Assembly (NCBI GenBank): GCA_964646405.1
Contig: CAZYDV010000001.1
Span: forward strand, 44,399 to 108,398
DNA length: 64,000 nt
Direction of reading: 5' to 3'
DNA from: CAKZSB01 sp964646405
GTDB lineage: Bacteria > Pseudomonadota > Gammaproteobacteria > Granulosicoccales > Granulosicoccaceae
This document shows, piece by piece, positions 8,659 through 17,955 of this stretch. The position numbers and the translations under genes are program-made. Positions within the stretch are counted from its first letter, which is position 1. Each line of letters starts with the position of its first letter. Under the pieces are notes generated by a model. That model searched no databases. It worked only from the letters and a program-made list of their open reading frames with translations, and was not told the DNA's origin.

Positions 8659-10002
8659 TTGTCCAATCAAACGCATTACATTATCAGGTACCGCACCGGC
8701 GTATTCGCTTTGCTGGGCCTGTATCTATGCGCCATGTTGTTCTCCACCGGCGTGGTGTCGCTCGAAATCGATCACCGCAGCAATCCAACTGACGAGGCGC
8801 TTGGCGAACTCGTCTTTCACTATGGCGCCGGGATCGAGCGGATAGCCAACCTGATTCAGCGCAGTCTGCACAGTTGGGTGGCGCAGGCAATTTTGCTGAT
8901 CGTCTGTCTGTTGTTGCCCGGTTTGTCCGTGCCCCGTGCCGCCAGTACGGTGCTGGTAGCCGCGGCTGCATTGCTGGGCTGGCATGTTTTCGTGACACCT
9001 CAGGTGCACGACCTGCGAATCGGTGCCTGCCTTGGTTGGCTGCTGGTGATCTGGCTGGGATACGTTGGGTTGAAAGCTGTCGAGACCTGGCGGGGTAAGC
9101 GGTTGGTGCAGGCCGCGGTGCAAAAGTACGCGCCGGCCCAGTTGACCGATCACTATTATCGCAACCCGCAGGCGCTCGATGCGCAGGGCGAGCTGCGCGA
9201 ACTGACGATTATGTTCTGCGATATGCATCAGTTCACTCGTATCACCGAGCGCCTCGAGCCGCATCAGTTGCCGGGTTGGCTCAATCAATATTTCTCTGTG
9301 GTCAGCAGTATCGTTGAGCAGCATGGTGGAACCGTCGACAAGTACATGGGTGATAGCGTGATGGCGTTTTGGGGGGCACCCGGTCATAGTGACACCCATG
9401 CGCAGGATGCTCTTGCAGCCGGAGTTGAAATACTCGCCGCCGTCGATGAATTGTCAGCGCGTGTAGTCGCCGAAGGCCTGCCTGCGATTCGCATTGGCAT
9501 TGGTATCGCGACGGGACGTGCCAATGTCGGAAACCTTGGTGCAGAGAACCGGATGACCTATACCGTTGTGGGCGATGCGGTCAACATTGCCGATCGCCTG
9601 CAGCGAGAGACGCGTAAGTTCAATACGCCGATTATCGTCAACGATCTGATGACCGAGCGCGTGCCGGAATATCTTTTTAGAAGTATCAACTGGATTAAGT
9701 TGAAAGGCAGAAGGCGTCAGGTGCGTATCTTTGACCCCATTTGTCATCAATCGCAAGCCTCTCCCGAAACCCATCGCGAGCTTCAGTTACATCGTAAGGC
9801 GATGCAATTTTTACACGGCGGTCAGTTGGCCGACGCTGAGAAGCTGTTTCTGGAATTGCTCAAGACATCGGCGTTGAGTCCCGATGGATTCTATGACGCC
9901 TACCTGCAGTTGTTTCAGGAGCGGCGCGAAGCATCCAGTTCAGAAGCGGATCCGTTTGTTCCGATTGATGAAATTTTACCGGCGCGTGGCGACCAATCCT
10001 GA
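8659..10002 (+). CDS. Membrane-bound class III adenylate cyclase
   Basis: 447 residues from a TTG at 8659 that has AGGG five bases upstream; a TTG at 8635 in the same frame is the alternative. Three or four hydrophobic helices in the first ~135 residues anchor it in the membrane. The cyclase homology domain spans about 175-350. Catalytic residues are all visible: metal Asp188 (MFCDMHQF) and Asp232 (DKYMGDSV), Asn309 and Arg313 (VNIADRLQR), with Lys228 and Asp306 as adenine-selecting residues. A short helical tail (~375-447) follows. It should make cAMP in response to an unknown membrane signal. It ends five bases before the convergent bpt gene. Confidence 0.85.
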   Translation: MSNQTHYIIRYRTGVFALLGLYLCAMLFSTGVVSLEIDHRSNPTDEALGELVFHYGAGIERIANLIQRSLHSWVAQAILLIVCLLLPGLSVPRAASTVLVAAAALLGWHVFVTPQVHDLRIGACLGWLLVIWLGYVGLKAVETWRGKRLVQAAVQKYAPAQLTDHYYRNPQALDAQGELRELTIMFCDMHQFTRITERLEPHQLPGWLNQYFSVVSSIVEQHGGTVDKYMGDSVMAFWGAPGHSDTHAQDALAAGVEILAAVDELSARVVAEGLPAIRIGIGIATGRANVGNLGAENRMTYTVVGDAVNIADRLQRETRKFNTPIIVNDLMTERVPEYLFRSINWIKLKGRRRQVRIFDPICHQSQASPETHRELQLHRKAMQFLHGGQLADAEKLFLELLKTSALSPDGFYDAYLQLFQERREASSSEADPFVPIDEILPARGDQS

Positions 10003-10007
10003 GTGTG

Positions 10008-10706
10008 CTACACCCAACGATCGTTGATAAACTTTTCCTGCGTGGTGAAAGTCGATTTATATTTCATCTTTTCACTGGCTTCGATCCAGTAACCCAGATA
10101 CACAAACGGAAGTTTCATGGTGCGTGCGAGTTCTATTTGCATCATGATCGCAGTCGTACCCAGACTGCGCTGAGGTAAGTCGGGATCGAAATAGGTATAC
10201 ACCGATGACAGTCCGGTGTTGACAATATCGGTCACCGCGACACACAGTAGTTTGTCATCGAGTCGCAATTCGCAAAAAACTGTCTCACACCAATCGCTGA
10301 TCAGGAATCGCTCGAAGTCCTGTTTTTCCGGGTTGTCCATGCCAGCACCCGGATGGCGTCCGCTGAGGTATTTCTTGTAGAGGGAAAAGTATTCGTTGGT
10401 ATAACGCGAATCTGCGACAAACCGCGCCAGATCAGAGTTAGATTTCCATGCCCGACGCTGAGCGCGATTAGGTGTGTATTGGTCCACCGGGATGCGCACC
10501 GAAACGCAGGCGTCACAGTTATCGCAATGGGGCCGGTAGATATGGTGGCCACTTCGACGAAAGCCTTTTTGAATCAACGCGTTGTACATGTCCATTGTCG
10601 GCATGCGAAACGGATCCGCATAGACGTTTCGCGCGACTCGCTTGTCCAGATAGCTACAGGCTTCCGGTGGCGATTGAAATAGAACGATCTGCGACTTGTG
10701 TTTCAT
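10008..10706 (-). CDS. bpt: Aspartate/glutamate leucyltransferase (Bpt)
   Basis: 232 residues, near the usual length. The enzyme moves leucine from Leu-tRNA onto N-terminal Asp or Glu of proteins, marking them for ClpS/ClpAP (bacterial N-end rule). The N-terminal ATE domain shows the Cys-rich motif RPHCDNCDACVSVR, and the C-terminal domain ends in YLGYWIEASEKMKYK, typical of Bpt. In E. coli-like gammas the related aat is common; Bpt with this motif is common in Pseudomonas and Vibrio. It stands alone, with a long empty stretch upstream. Confidence 0.92.
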   Translation of the reverse strand: MKHKSQIVLFQSPPEACSYLDKRVARNVYADPFRMPTMDMYNALIQKGFRRSGHHIYRPHCDNCDACVSVRIPVDQYTPNRAQRRAWKSNSDLARFVADSRYTNEYFSLYKKYLSGRHPGAGMDNPEKQDFERFLISDWCETVFCELRLDDKLLCVAVTDIVNTGLSSVYTYFDPDLPQRSLGTTAIMMQIELARTMKLPFVYLGYWIEASEKMKYKSTFTTQEKFINDRWV

Positions 10707-11184
10707 GGGAATTCTGGCTCGTTATCGCAAATGTACCGCGATTGAAGGGCAGCAGTCACGTCAAATCGGGCAGGTAATGGTACCGGTTGCATTCCGGTTC
10801 GAGCATCCTTGAAATTACCCTCTGGAGAGATGCCCCGCGAATCGACTGTAATCTACCTGAATCGGCGTGCCATTGCCTGAACCGAGATCATGAAACAATT
10901 CAGCTCGTCTGACGGTTACACTAAAAATCGGAACAGTTCACAAGCCAGGGAGACTGTCCGGGAATGGGGGTTGTCGCGAGAAAGTGAGGTTTTTGTGCAG
11001 GGCGAGCAGCCTCAGATATCCTGATCGATTGAGGCGAAAAGTTGTTTATATTTAACGAAATCGGTCGGATGCGATCGTTCAGGCGGGCGTAAGTGCTTGT
11101 TTCTGAGTCGTCATTGCGAATGACTGTTCTGTGCTCACTACGCTTTTGAGCAACCGTGTCCGACAGGGTATTAACAGGGTTCTG
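10707..11184. other. 478-base intergenic region, no supported gene
   Basis: Lies upstream of bpt (minus strand) and downstream of sbcB's end. A 44-codon open frame (10890-11024, plus strand) has no convincing ribosome site and unremarkable composition. No T-tailed hairpin or tRNA-like fold was seen. It presumably contains the bpt promoter. Confidence 0.4.
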
Positions 11185-12621
11185 TTATTGCTCAGCGCTG
11201 GCGAAGGCCTGGACTTCGTTGCCGTATTCACGCAACGTGCGCAACATCGCCGGGTCGGCAGAATCGGCCATGTGGTCCAGAATATCGTTGTATTGTGTGA
11301 TGGTTCGAAAACCCTCAGCGCCGTTGATTACACGCTCCCTGCATAGCTGGCGCCAGGCGTTTTTCTGTGTGTGATCGAGTGAGTCTGGATGGTTGCGGAA
11401 AATCAGCCGCTCCAACAGTGTTTGCCATCTCGGGTCTTCGAACGCTGCCGCAGGTTGTTTGGCGCCCTTTTGTAGTTGATGTTGCACATAGCGCATCTGT
11501 GTGCGATCCGTCTCGGTGGCAAAAGTGCCACCGTAGAGTGACAACTCTGCATCCCGGGTTGCAGGGTATTCGCGGCGGGCGAAAGCCCGCGTGAGTTTGT
11601 CGGGAAGATCGGTGGCTCGCAACAACATTTCTCGATACTGCAGTGCCTGGTTGACATTGAGTTGCCACTGTTGGCTGGCCGTTTCGGTTAGCGTTTGCAA
11701 TGGTGCGACGACAGGCGCACGATTGCTGTGAATCGTCTTGATGGCGATGCGTTCAACACCGTCTGCCAATTGGTCTTTCGGTGTGAACATGCGCGCGGCA
11801 ATAGTCTCCCAGTCGCTGGTGATGAGTGGTGTGGGATCCGTTCGCAAATCGTAGACAAGCGTTCCATTGTTGTTGGTTGGGTGTGGGCATATCGGCAATA
11901 CAATTGACAAGTTGCCAAGGCTGTTGCGATACATGCCGGATACGTGTAGCAGGGCAGGGCGATCCGGGTTGCGCAACCACTGTTGAACCTTGACTTTACG
12001 ACGATTCTGAAAAGCGTACTCAAACAGTTTGGGCTGTGCCTTTTTCAGTAATTTGGCCACGGCAATAGTGGCCGCTACGTCTGCCAGCGCATCGTGTGCA
12101 TCTGCATGTGAAATGCCGTTGGCATCGGTCAGGTGTTCAAGCTTGTTGCTTGGAATACCATCGTCAACGGTAGGCCATTCCACGCCCTCTGGCCTTAACG
12201 CACGCGCCAGTCTAACTACGTCTATGAGGTCCCAGCGGGAGTTGCCATGTTGCCACTCGCGCGCGTATGGGTCGAACAGGTTTCTGAATAACAACTGGCG
12301 GGTGAATTCGTCATCGAAGCGAATCGTGTTGTAGCCCAGTGCACAGGTGCCTGGCCAACTCATCTGGCTGTGGATCGCGTTGGCAAACTGCCACTCGGGC
12401 ATGCCGTCGCGATTGGCCTGTTGCGGTAACACACCGTGTACAAGGCAGGAGCCGGGATCTGGCAGATAGTCGAGCGACTGACGACAGTAAATCATCGTGC
12501 GATCATCAATTTCCTCCAGATGATCGTCGGTTCTGATCGCGGCAAATTGTACTGCGCGGTCGCGTAGCGAATCTCTACCGAAAGTCTCGTAGTCGTGCCA
12601 CAGGAACGTCTGGCCGCTCAT
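11185..12621 (-). CDS. sbcB: Exodeoxyribonuclease I
   Basis: 478 residues (E. coli 475). ExoI degrades single-stranded DNA 3' to 5' and takes part in mismatch repair and recombination control. The DEDDh exonuclease residues are in place: Asp10 and Glu12 (WHDYETFG), Asp103 (IRFDDEF), His176 and Asp181 (HADAHDALADV). The SH3-like and C-terminal helical regions that complete the C-shaped clamp follow. The gene is three bases downstream of the DUF2058 gene on the same strand, so the two form an operon. Confidence 0.95.
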   Translation of the reverse strand: MSGQTFLWHDYETFGRDSLRDRAVQFAAIRTDDHLEEIDDRTMIYCRQSLDYLPDPGSCLVHGVLPQQANRDGMPEWQFANAIHSQMSWPGTCALGYNTIRFDDEFTRQLLFRNLFDPYAREWQHGNSRWDLIDVVRLARALRPEGVEWPTVDDGIPSNKLEHLTDANGISHADAHDALADVAATIAVAKLLKKAQPKLFEYAFQNRRKVKVQQWLRNPDRPALLHVSGMYRNSLGNLSIVLPICPHPTNNNGTLVYDLRTDPTPLITSDWETIAARMFTPKDQLADGVERIAIKTIHSNRAPVVAPLQTLTETASQQWQLNVNQALQYREMLLRATDLPDKLTRAFARREYPATRDAELSLYGGTFATETDRTQMRYVQHQLQKGAKQPAAAFEDPRWQTLLERLIFRNHPDSLDHTQKNAWRQLCRERVINGAEGFRTITQYNDILDHMADSADPAMLRTLREYGNEVQAFASAEQ

Positions 12622-12624
12622 ACA

Positions 12625-13173
12625 CTACCAGGTGATATCGTCGGGAACTTCGAACTGACTGTAGTCGTTGTCGTCATCCTGCGAGTCGGCTGAGGGGTTG
12701 TTGTCGCCAGCTTCGCTGTTGAATACTGTCCAGCGCGGATTCAATTCGATGATTTCTGCAGCCGTTGCGGCCGGTACGATATAGGTTGATCCGTTCAGCC
12801 GGGTGATGGCCAATTCGCGTGCGGCGAGTTTTTTTTGCAGCTCGTCGGTGACGTAGAGTTCGCGCAGCTTGGTGCCAACCTGATATCGATACGGCACATC
12901 ACCCTGCCATTTTTCGATCCGGTTGGCCTCGATGATTAGCTTTATTTTTGCTTTGAGCTTTTTACGTTCCTCAATCTCTGCAGCAGCGGCTTTTTCGGAA
13001 TCAGTTTTGTCTACCGTTTGCGGTTTGCCCGATTGCTTACCCTGGTTTTTTACACCCCTGGACTGCTGTGAGCGTTTGCGTTTGTCGGGACCACGGGCGG
13101 GCCGCTTTTTTTTCTTCTCCGGAGGAGGAGCGAGTCCGGCAGCGATTAATTGCTCGCGAAGTGAGTCAGCCAT
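12625..13173 (-). CDS. DUF2058 (YaiL-type) nucleoprotein
   Basis: 182 residues. It has a Lys/Arg-rich N-terminal ~50 residues (EKKKKRPARGPDKRKR), a coiled-coil middle (EIEERKKLKAKIKLIIEAN) and the conserved family core YRYQVGTKLRELYVTDELQ, with an acidic tail ending PDDITW. The family is described as nucleoprotein or polynucleotide-associated, with no settled activity. A position three bases upstream of exonuclease I is compatible with a nucleic-acid role, but that link is inference. Confidence 0.85.
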   Translation of the reverse strand: MADSLREQLIAAGLAPPPEKKKKRPARGPDKRKRSQQSRGVKNQGKQSGKPQTVDKTDSEKAAAAEIEERKKLKAKIKLIIEANRIEKWQGDVPYRYQVGTKLRELYVTDELQKKLAARELAITRLNGSTYIVPAATAAEIIELNPRWTVFNSEAGDNNPSADSQDDDNDYSQFEVPDDITW

Positions 13174-13315
13174 AATTCAAAGGTCCGGATTTTCCGGGAA
13201 CAAGTTTATCCGGTTTGCTGGTTGGTAACCGATTGTAACGCGCCAACGACTAAAAACCAGCACTGCAGGACTCGGTATCGCTGCAGTGAAATGTCAATGC
13301 GAGGCGTTTATTGAT

Positions 13316-13822
13316 CTATCGGGATTTGCAAAAGAAAAGGAATAGTGATACCAGCAGAAAGACGGCAAACAGTATGAACGTCAGCTGCGGGATCGACAGA
13401 CCAGCAAATTGCCACTTAATGTCTGCGCACTCGCCCGATCCGTTAAAAATTGTATCCAAGAACTGGTTTACGGGCATGGTGTCCAGGCTGTACCAGAACC
13501 CGGCACCGCAATCGGGAACCTGATCCGGCGGCAGATTCTGCAGCCATACATGGCGAGCCGTAATGCCCATGCCAGTGAGCGCGAGCAGGCTGGCGAGTGT
13601 GGCATAGATTCGGCGGCCGATAACGCCGGGACGGTGAATCAGAAACAACAAAAAGACAGCGCCCAGCCCAATCACGACACCGCGAGCGAGGATGCACAGC
13701 GGGCACGGATCCAGGTACTCAACCATCTGCAGATACCCGACAGCGAAGACCATCGCGGCGACGGCGAGCAGGAATCCGGCGAGGCTTGCCATGGTTGCGC
13801 TGCGGGGAGACGGTTGGTGCAT
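13316..13822 (-). CDS. dsbB: Disulfide bond formation protein DsbB
   Basis: 168 residues with four membrane helices. DsbB re-oxidises periplasmic DsbA and passes electrons to quinone. Both periplasmic Cys pairs are present: Cys40-Cys43 (DPCPLC) and Cys105/Cys132 (PDCGAG and GECADIKW). M11 is a possible alternative start. No dsbA is adjacent; a dsbC homologue occurs about 20 kb away in this window. It is transcribed toward the DUF2058 gene with 142 bases between. Confidence 0.94.
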   Translation of the reverse strand: MHQPSPRSATMASLAGFLLAVAAMVFAVGYLQMVEYLDPCPLCILARGVVIGLGAVFLLFLIHRPGVIGRRIYATLASLLALTGMGITARHVWLQNLPPDQVPDCGAGFWYSLDTMPVNQFLDTIFNGSGECADIKWQFAGLSIPQLTFILFAVFLLVSLFLFFCKSR

Positions 13823-13950
13823 GGTTTCTGTGGTCCAGATATAGATCGAGGGGAGTCAGGGCAGGGATAGTGCCAGTATTGCACAAAATTTTGTCGATGT
13901 TGCCAGCATTGGCATAATCCGCCAGCGCTCCTCATACCGGACACAAATTG

Positions 13951-14772
13951 ATGACAAATCCGCTTTGCAACAGCGATTCGCGATTGCTGCCGCTGATGGC
14001 GTTTGCCCGCGAGCTGGCCGATCTTGCGGCGGTCGAAACCCTGGCCGGCTTTCGACAGCCGCTGTCTGTCGTCAACAAGGAGGGTGACACAGGTTTTGAT
14101 CCGGTCACGCTCGCTGATCAGCGGGCTGAAGCTGTGATGCGGGAGAAGATCACAGCGACATGGCCGGAGCATGGCTTCCTTGGCGAGGAGTCAGGCAGCA
14201 AGCTTCAGGACAGTGAGTTTTGCTGGGTAATCGATCCGATCGACGGCACCCGCGCGTTTATTTGCGGGTTACCCCTGTGGGGTACCCTGATTGCCCTGGC
14301 AGAACGCGGAGAGCCGGTGCTTGGGCTGGCGGATCAGCCGTATCTGGGAGAACGTTATCTCGGCGGCCCGGATGGCAGTGTTTGCGTTCAGTCCGGTGGC
14401 GAACAGCCGCTGGCGACGCGAGCCTGCGATTCGCTGGCAGATGCAATGATGATGACCACCGATCCGTCCATGTTCGGCACAGTGGCTGAGCAAAACGCCT
14501 TTGCCCGCGTTCAGTCGGCTGTGCGTATGGCACGCTTCGGCGGCGATTGCTACGCCTACATGATGCTGGCGCGCGGGCATATCGACCTGGTGATCGAGGC
14601 CGATCTGGAACCCTATGATATTCAGGCGTTAATACCAATTGTACGCGGCGCCGGCGGCGTTATCAGCAACTGGCGTGGCGACAGTGCGGCACAAGGTGGT
14701 CAGGTGGTTGCTGCCGGATCGGTCGCGTTGCACAATCAGGCGCTGGAGCTGCTCGCGGCGAGTGCGAGTTGA
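13951..14772 (+). CDS. Inositol-monophosphatase-family phosphatase, HisN-like
   Basis: 273 residues from ATG 13951 (a TTG codon lies directly before it). Metal-binding motifs of the IMPase fold are complete: GEESG at ~75, WVIDPIDGTRAF at ~93-104 and DLEPYDIQALIPIV near the C-terminus. The phrasing DPIDGTRAFICGLPLWG is closest to histidinol-phosphatases of the HisN type rather than SuhB or CysQ. It would dephosphorylate histidinol phosphate or a similar small phosphate monoester with Mg2+. There are no his genes nearby, so the substrate is inferred from motif flavour only. Confidence 0.82.
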   Translation: MTNPLCNSDSRLLPLMAFARELADLAAVETLAGFRQPLSVVNKEGDTGFDPVTLADQRAEAVMREKITATWPEHGFLGEESGSKLQDSEFCWVIDPIDGTRAFICGLPLWGTLIALAERGEPVLGLADQPYLGERYLGGPDGSVCVQSGGEQPLATRACDSLADAMMMTTDPSMFGTVAEQNAFARVQSAVRMARFGGDCYAYMMLARGHIDLVIEADLEPYDIQALIPIVRGAGGVISNWRGDSAAQGGQVVAAGSVALHNQALELLAASAS

Positions 14773-14789
14773 CTGTGCTGTGATGGCGA

Positions 14790-15575
14790 TCAGGGCGTCA
14801 GAAAATCCATCAGGATTTTGCTGACGATGGCGGGTTTTTCAGCATGTGGCCAGTGTCCGGCTCCGCCGATGACTTTCAGACGCGATTTCGGGAAGCGGGC
14901 GATAATCGCATCCCGGTCATCAGCTTTTAGATAGTCTGACAGCTCGCCTTTAATGAACAGCGTCGGGCCCGTGTATGCGTTGCCTGCATCGACGGCGGCT
15001 GCAATGCGCGAATAGTGCCTCTCGATCGTATCCAGGTTGATACGAAGCTCGAATCCGTTGCCGTTTCGCTGCAGGTTTTTCAGCAGAAAGGCTCTGACGC
15101 CGGCATCGGCGACATGGCGTGCCAGACTGGCGTCGGCCTGACCCCGACTGGTGGGTGGGTCATCGGCCAGGGCACGCAACCCCGTGAGCACATCGCTGTG
15201 ATGGGGTGGGTACTGACGTGGCGCAATATCCACTACCACCAGTTGATCTACCCGTTCGGGCTGTGTCTGGCACAGTTGCATGGCGACCTTGCCGCCCATC
15301 GAGTGGCCAATCAAGCGGGTGCTGTCAATGTGTAGTTGATCGCAGGTGAACGCGACATCGGCGGCCATGGCGGCATAGTCCATCTGATCGTCGTGCGGGG
15401 AGCGGCCGTGGTTGCGCAGATCCAGCGAATGTACCGTGAATTTTTCAGACAGGGTTCTGGCCTGAGTGCTCCAGTTCTGGTGGTCGCCAAACAATCCATG
15501 CAAAATGACCAGATCGGGCCCTGTGCCGATGGTTTTGCTATAGAGCGTCAGTGGATTGCAGTCGGCTTTTGTCAT
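14790..15575 (-). CDS. Alpha/beta hydrolase, YbfF-type esterase
   Basis: 261 residues from ATG 15575; the frame extends ~80 codons further without family similarity. The alpha/beta fold is evident: oxyanion region ILHGLFGDHQNW, nucleophile elbow GHSMGG (Ser ~93), acid in the KGELSDYL region and the catalytic His in GAGHWPHAEKP. LDLRNHGRSPH is characteristic of YbfF and related acyl-CoA or ester hydrolases. It is convergent with the HisN-like gene and divergent from gshA. Substrate unknown. Confidence 0.88.
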   Translation of the reverse strand: MTKADCNPLTLYSKTIGTGPDLVILHGLFGDHQNWSTQARTLSEKFTVHSLDLRNHGRSPHDDQMDYAAMAADVAFTCDQLHIDSTRLIGHSMGGKVAMQLCQTQPERVDQLVVVDIAPRQYPPHHSDVLTGLRALADDPPTSRGQADASLARHVADAGVRAFLLKNLQRNGNGFELRINLDTIERHYSRIAAAVDAGNAYTGPTLFIKGELSDYLKADDRDAIIARFPKSRLKVIGGAGHWPHAEKPAIVSKILMDFLTP

Positions 15576-15754
15576 TGTTGGGCAATTGGCGTTTAATTTC
15601 GTTGCGCGGGCATTATAATTCCTGATCGCAGGGCCCAGCCAGTTGGTTGTTTGGCGAAGGCGCTCGTACCAGCCAGCTTTGTTACGCTGCCAGTGACCCC
15701 GTTCAGGACGAGCCCGATTGCGGCTGTCGATTGTGCCCTCGGAGACCATACCTC

Positions 15755-17353
15755 TTGCATAGTACAGCACGTCGTCGGCTGGAAAGCCTCTACTCAAAAT
15801 GCGCCAGCGCACCGCTGAGCGGGCGTATGATCGGGCTGGAAAAAGAGTGTCTCAGAGTGGCCGCTCGCGGCACGCTGTCAGATTTGCCGCATCCACGTGC
15901 GCTTGGTTCGGCGCTGACTCACCCATCAATCACCACCGATTTTTCCGAAGCGCTGCTGGAGATTGTCACACCCCCGTTCGAGGATATGGCTCAGTCGCTG
16001 GAATTCCTCAGTCGAACCCAGGCATTTGTCTATTCGCAGTTGCCGCCGGGTGAACTTCTGTGGGCAACCAGTATGCCATGCGGCCTGAGTGGCGATTGCG
16101 ACGTGCCAATTGGTGAGTATGGCTCATCCAACATCGGTATGATGAAGAAGGTTTATCGTCGTGGGCTCGCGTTGCGATACGGTCGCACCATGCAGGCGAT
16201 AGCCGGAGTGCACTACAACTACTCCTACCCGGACAGCTTCTGGGAGCTATTGGCAGAGGTCGACGGCGCAACGGCGGCAGACACGGCGTATATCTCCGAT
16301 CAGTACTTCGCGCTGGCACGGAACATCCTGCGCTATGGCTGGCTTATACCCTATCTATTCGGCGCATCTCCAGCCGTATGTGGCACTTTTTTCGGCAAGC
16401 AAGGTCCGCCGGATCGTATGTCGAAGCTTGGCGGCAATACCTGGTACGAGCCTTACGCCACGTGTCTGCGTATGGGTAATGTGGGTTATCAGAACAACAG
16501 CGATGACGCCGCGAACAGCGTAGCTGACTACAACTCGCTTGAGGGCTATGTCCGGTTTTTGCAAACGGCTATCACTACACCCTCCGAGCGCTATTGCGCT
16601 ATGGGTCTGCACAACGCAGCCGGTGACTGGCAACAGCTAAACAGCATGGTGCTGCAAATAGAAAACGAGTACTACAGTTCGGTACGGCCCAAGCAAATCA
16701 CGCGCGACATGGAGATGCCTTCCATCGCACTGGCGCAAAGAGGCGTGCGTTATGTTGAACTGCGTTCGCTCGACGTCAACGCCTATCACCCGTTAGGTAT
16801 TAATGACGAACAACTGCGCTTTGTGGAGTCGTTTCTGCTGTTCTGCATGTTGGAAGAGAGCCCGCCACTGACGATCGAGGATCAGGCGCAATTCCGGCGA
16901 AACCTGCTGAATGTTGCGCATAACGGTCGCGATCCCGATATCAAACTCGAGCGTGGTGCTTCCAGCGTGGCGCTGCGCGACTGGGGTTCAGAGATTCTCG
17001 ACGCCATCGGTGATCTTTGCGATTTGCTGGATCGACCTGAACAACCGCGCCATTACTGCAACTCCCTGACGCGACAGTTAGAGAAGATCCACGATCCGGC
17101 GCGTACACCATCCGGGCAGATGCTCGACGAACTGCTCACCAATGATGAGGACTTCTTCCACTTCGGCTTGCGCATGTCGAAGCAACATCAGGAATATTTT
17201 CGGCAACACTCACCCACCGCTGAGGAACAGGTGGCCCATCGAGAACAGGTAGAGCAGTCACTGAACAAACAGGCTGAAATCGAAGCGGCAGACGATGTGT
17301 CCTTCGAACAATATCTGGATAGCTATTTTTCCCAGCCCGGCCTGTCGGTGTGA
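15755..17353 (+). CDS. gshA: Glutamate-cysteine ligase, type 1
   Basis: 532 residues from a TTG at 15755, which has GGAGA nine bases upstream and aligns with the E. coli N-terminus (518 residues); the ATG at 15827 would remove the first helix before GLEKECLRV. The enzyme makes gamma-glutamylcysteine with ATP, the first glutathione step, in the cytoplasm. Family landmarks include ALGSALTHPSITTDFSEALLE, SMPC near 110, and GVHYNYSYP for substrate and ATP binding. It is the first gene of a run in which mobA starts inside its stop codon (GTGA), so molybdenum cofactor genes are translationally coupled to it. gshB is not in the window. Confidence 0.94.
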   Translation: MHSTARRRLESLYSKCASAPLSGRMIGLEKECLRVAARGTLSDLPHPRALGSALTHPSITTDFSEALLEIVTPPFEDMAQSLEFLSRTQAFVYSQLPPGELLWATSMPCGLSGDCDVPIGEYGSSNIGMMKKVYRRGLALRYGRTMQAIAGVHYNYSYPDSFWELLAEVDGATAADTAYISDQYFALARNILRYGWLIPYLFGASPAVCGTFFGKQGPPDRMSKLGGNTWYEPYATCLRMGNVGYQNNSDDAANSVADYNSLEGYVRFLQTAITTPSERYCAMGLHNAAGDWQQLNSMVLQIENEYYSSVRPKQITRDMEMPSIALAQRGVRYVELRSLDVNAYHPLGINDEQLRFVESFLLFCMLEESPPLTIEDQAQFRRNLLNVAHNGRDPDIKLERGASSVALRDWGSEILDAIGDLCDLLDRPEQPRHYCNSLTRQLEKIHDPARTPSGQMLDELLTNDEDFFHFGLRMSKQHQEYFRQHSPTAEEQVAHREQVEQSLNKQAEIEAADDVSFEQYLDSYFSQPGLSV

Positions 17354-17955
17354 GTATCGACGGCCAGGTTAGTGCAGTCGTGCTCGCCGGTGGTATGGGG
17401 CGGCGCATGAATGGCGTTGACAAAGGTCTGGTCGAGCTGGCAGGGCGGCCGATGGTGCAGTATGTCATCGACACCCTGCGCAAGAATGTGTCGACCGTAC
17501 TCGTCAATGCCAATCGCAACCAATCCAGTTACGAGGTATTTGGTGCCAGAGTTGTCGCCGACAGCATCGAGGGATACCAGGGGCCGCTGGCCGGAGTCGA
17601 GGCTGCGATGTCGGTGGTAACCACGAACTGGTTGTACACCTGTCCCTGCGATTCGCCGCTGCAACCGGCGCAATTGTTGCCGCACATCTGGCGTCAGGTG
17701 CAAGCGGCTGGTGCGCAAATTGGTATGGCGCACGATGGGCAGCGCAGCCAGCCGGTGTTCAGCCTGATCAACGTCGAACTGCTTACCAGCTTGCAGGATT
17801 ATTTGCAGCGTGGTGAACGCAAGATTGACCGCTGGTTTGAATCGCACGAGTTACTGCAGGTCGACTGTAGCGACTACGCTCGGGGTTTCGTCAACATCAA
17901 CACCGAGGCGGAAAAACTGCAGATCGAACAAGAGTTGAAAAGCGAATGGCAATAG
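17350..17955 (+). CDS. mobA: Molybdenum cofactor guanylyltransferase MobA
   Basis: 201 residues from GTG 17350, overlapping the gshA stop by four bases. MobA attaches GMP to molybdopterin to give the guanine dinucleotide cofactor of DMSO reductase-family enzymes. The nucleotidyltransferase start motif VVLAGGMGRRMNGVDKGL and GPLAGVEAAM plus TCPCDSPLQP (Mg-binding Asp) are visible. It overlaps moeA by ten bases, consistent with a shared transcript. Confidence 0.93.
   Translation: MSIDGQVSAVVLAGGMGRRMNGVDKGLVELAGRPMVQYVIDTLRKNVSTVLVNANRNQSSYEVFGARVVADSIEGYQGPLAGVEAAMSVVTTNWLYTCPCDSPLQPAQLLPHIWRQVQAAGAQIGMAHDGQRSQPVFSLINVELLTSLQDYLQRGERKIDRWFESHELLQVDCSDYARGFVNINTEAEKLQIEQELKSEWQ

Noticed and set aside
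10890..11024. 44-codon open frame upstream of bpt
   Set aside because: No ribosome site, no family likeness, and one such frame is expected by chance in a 478-base gap.
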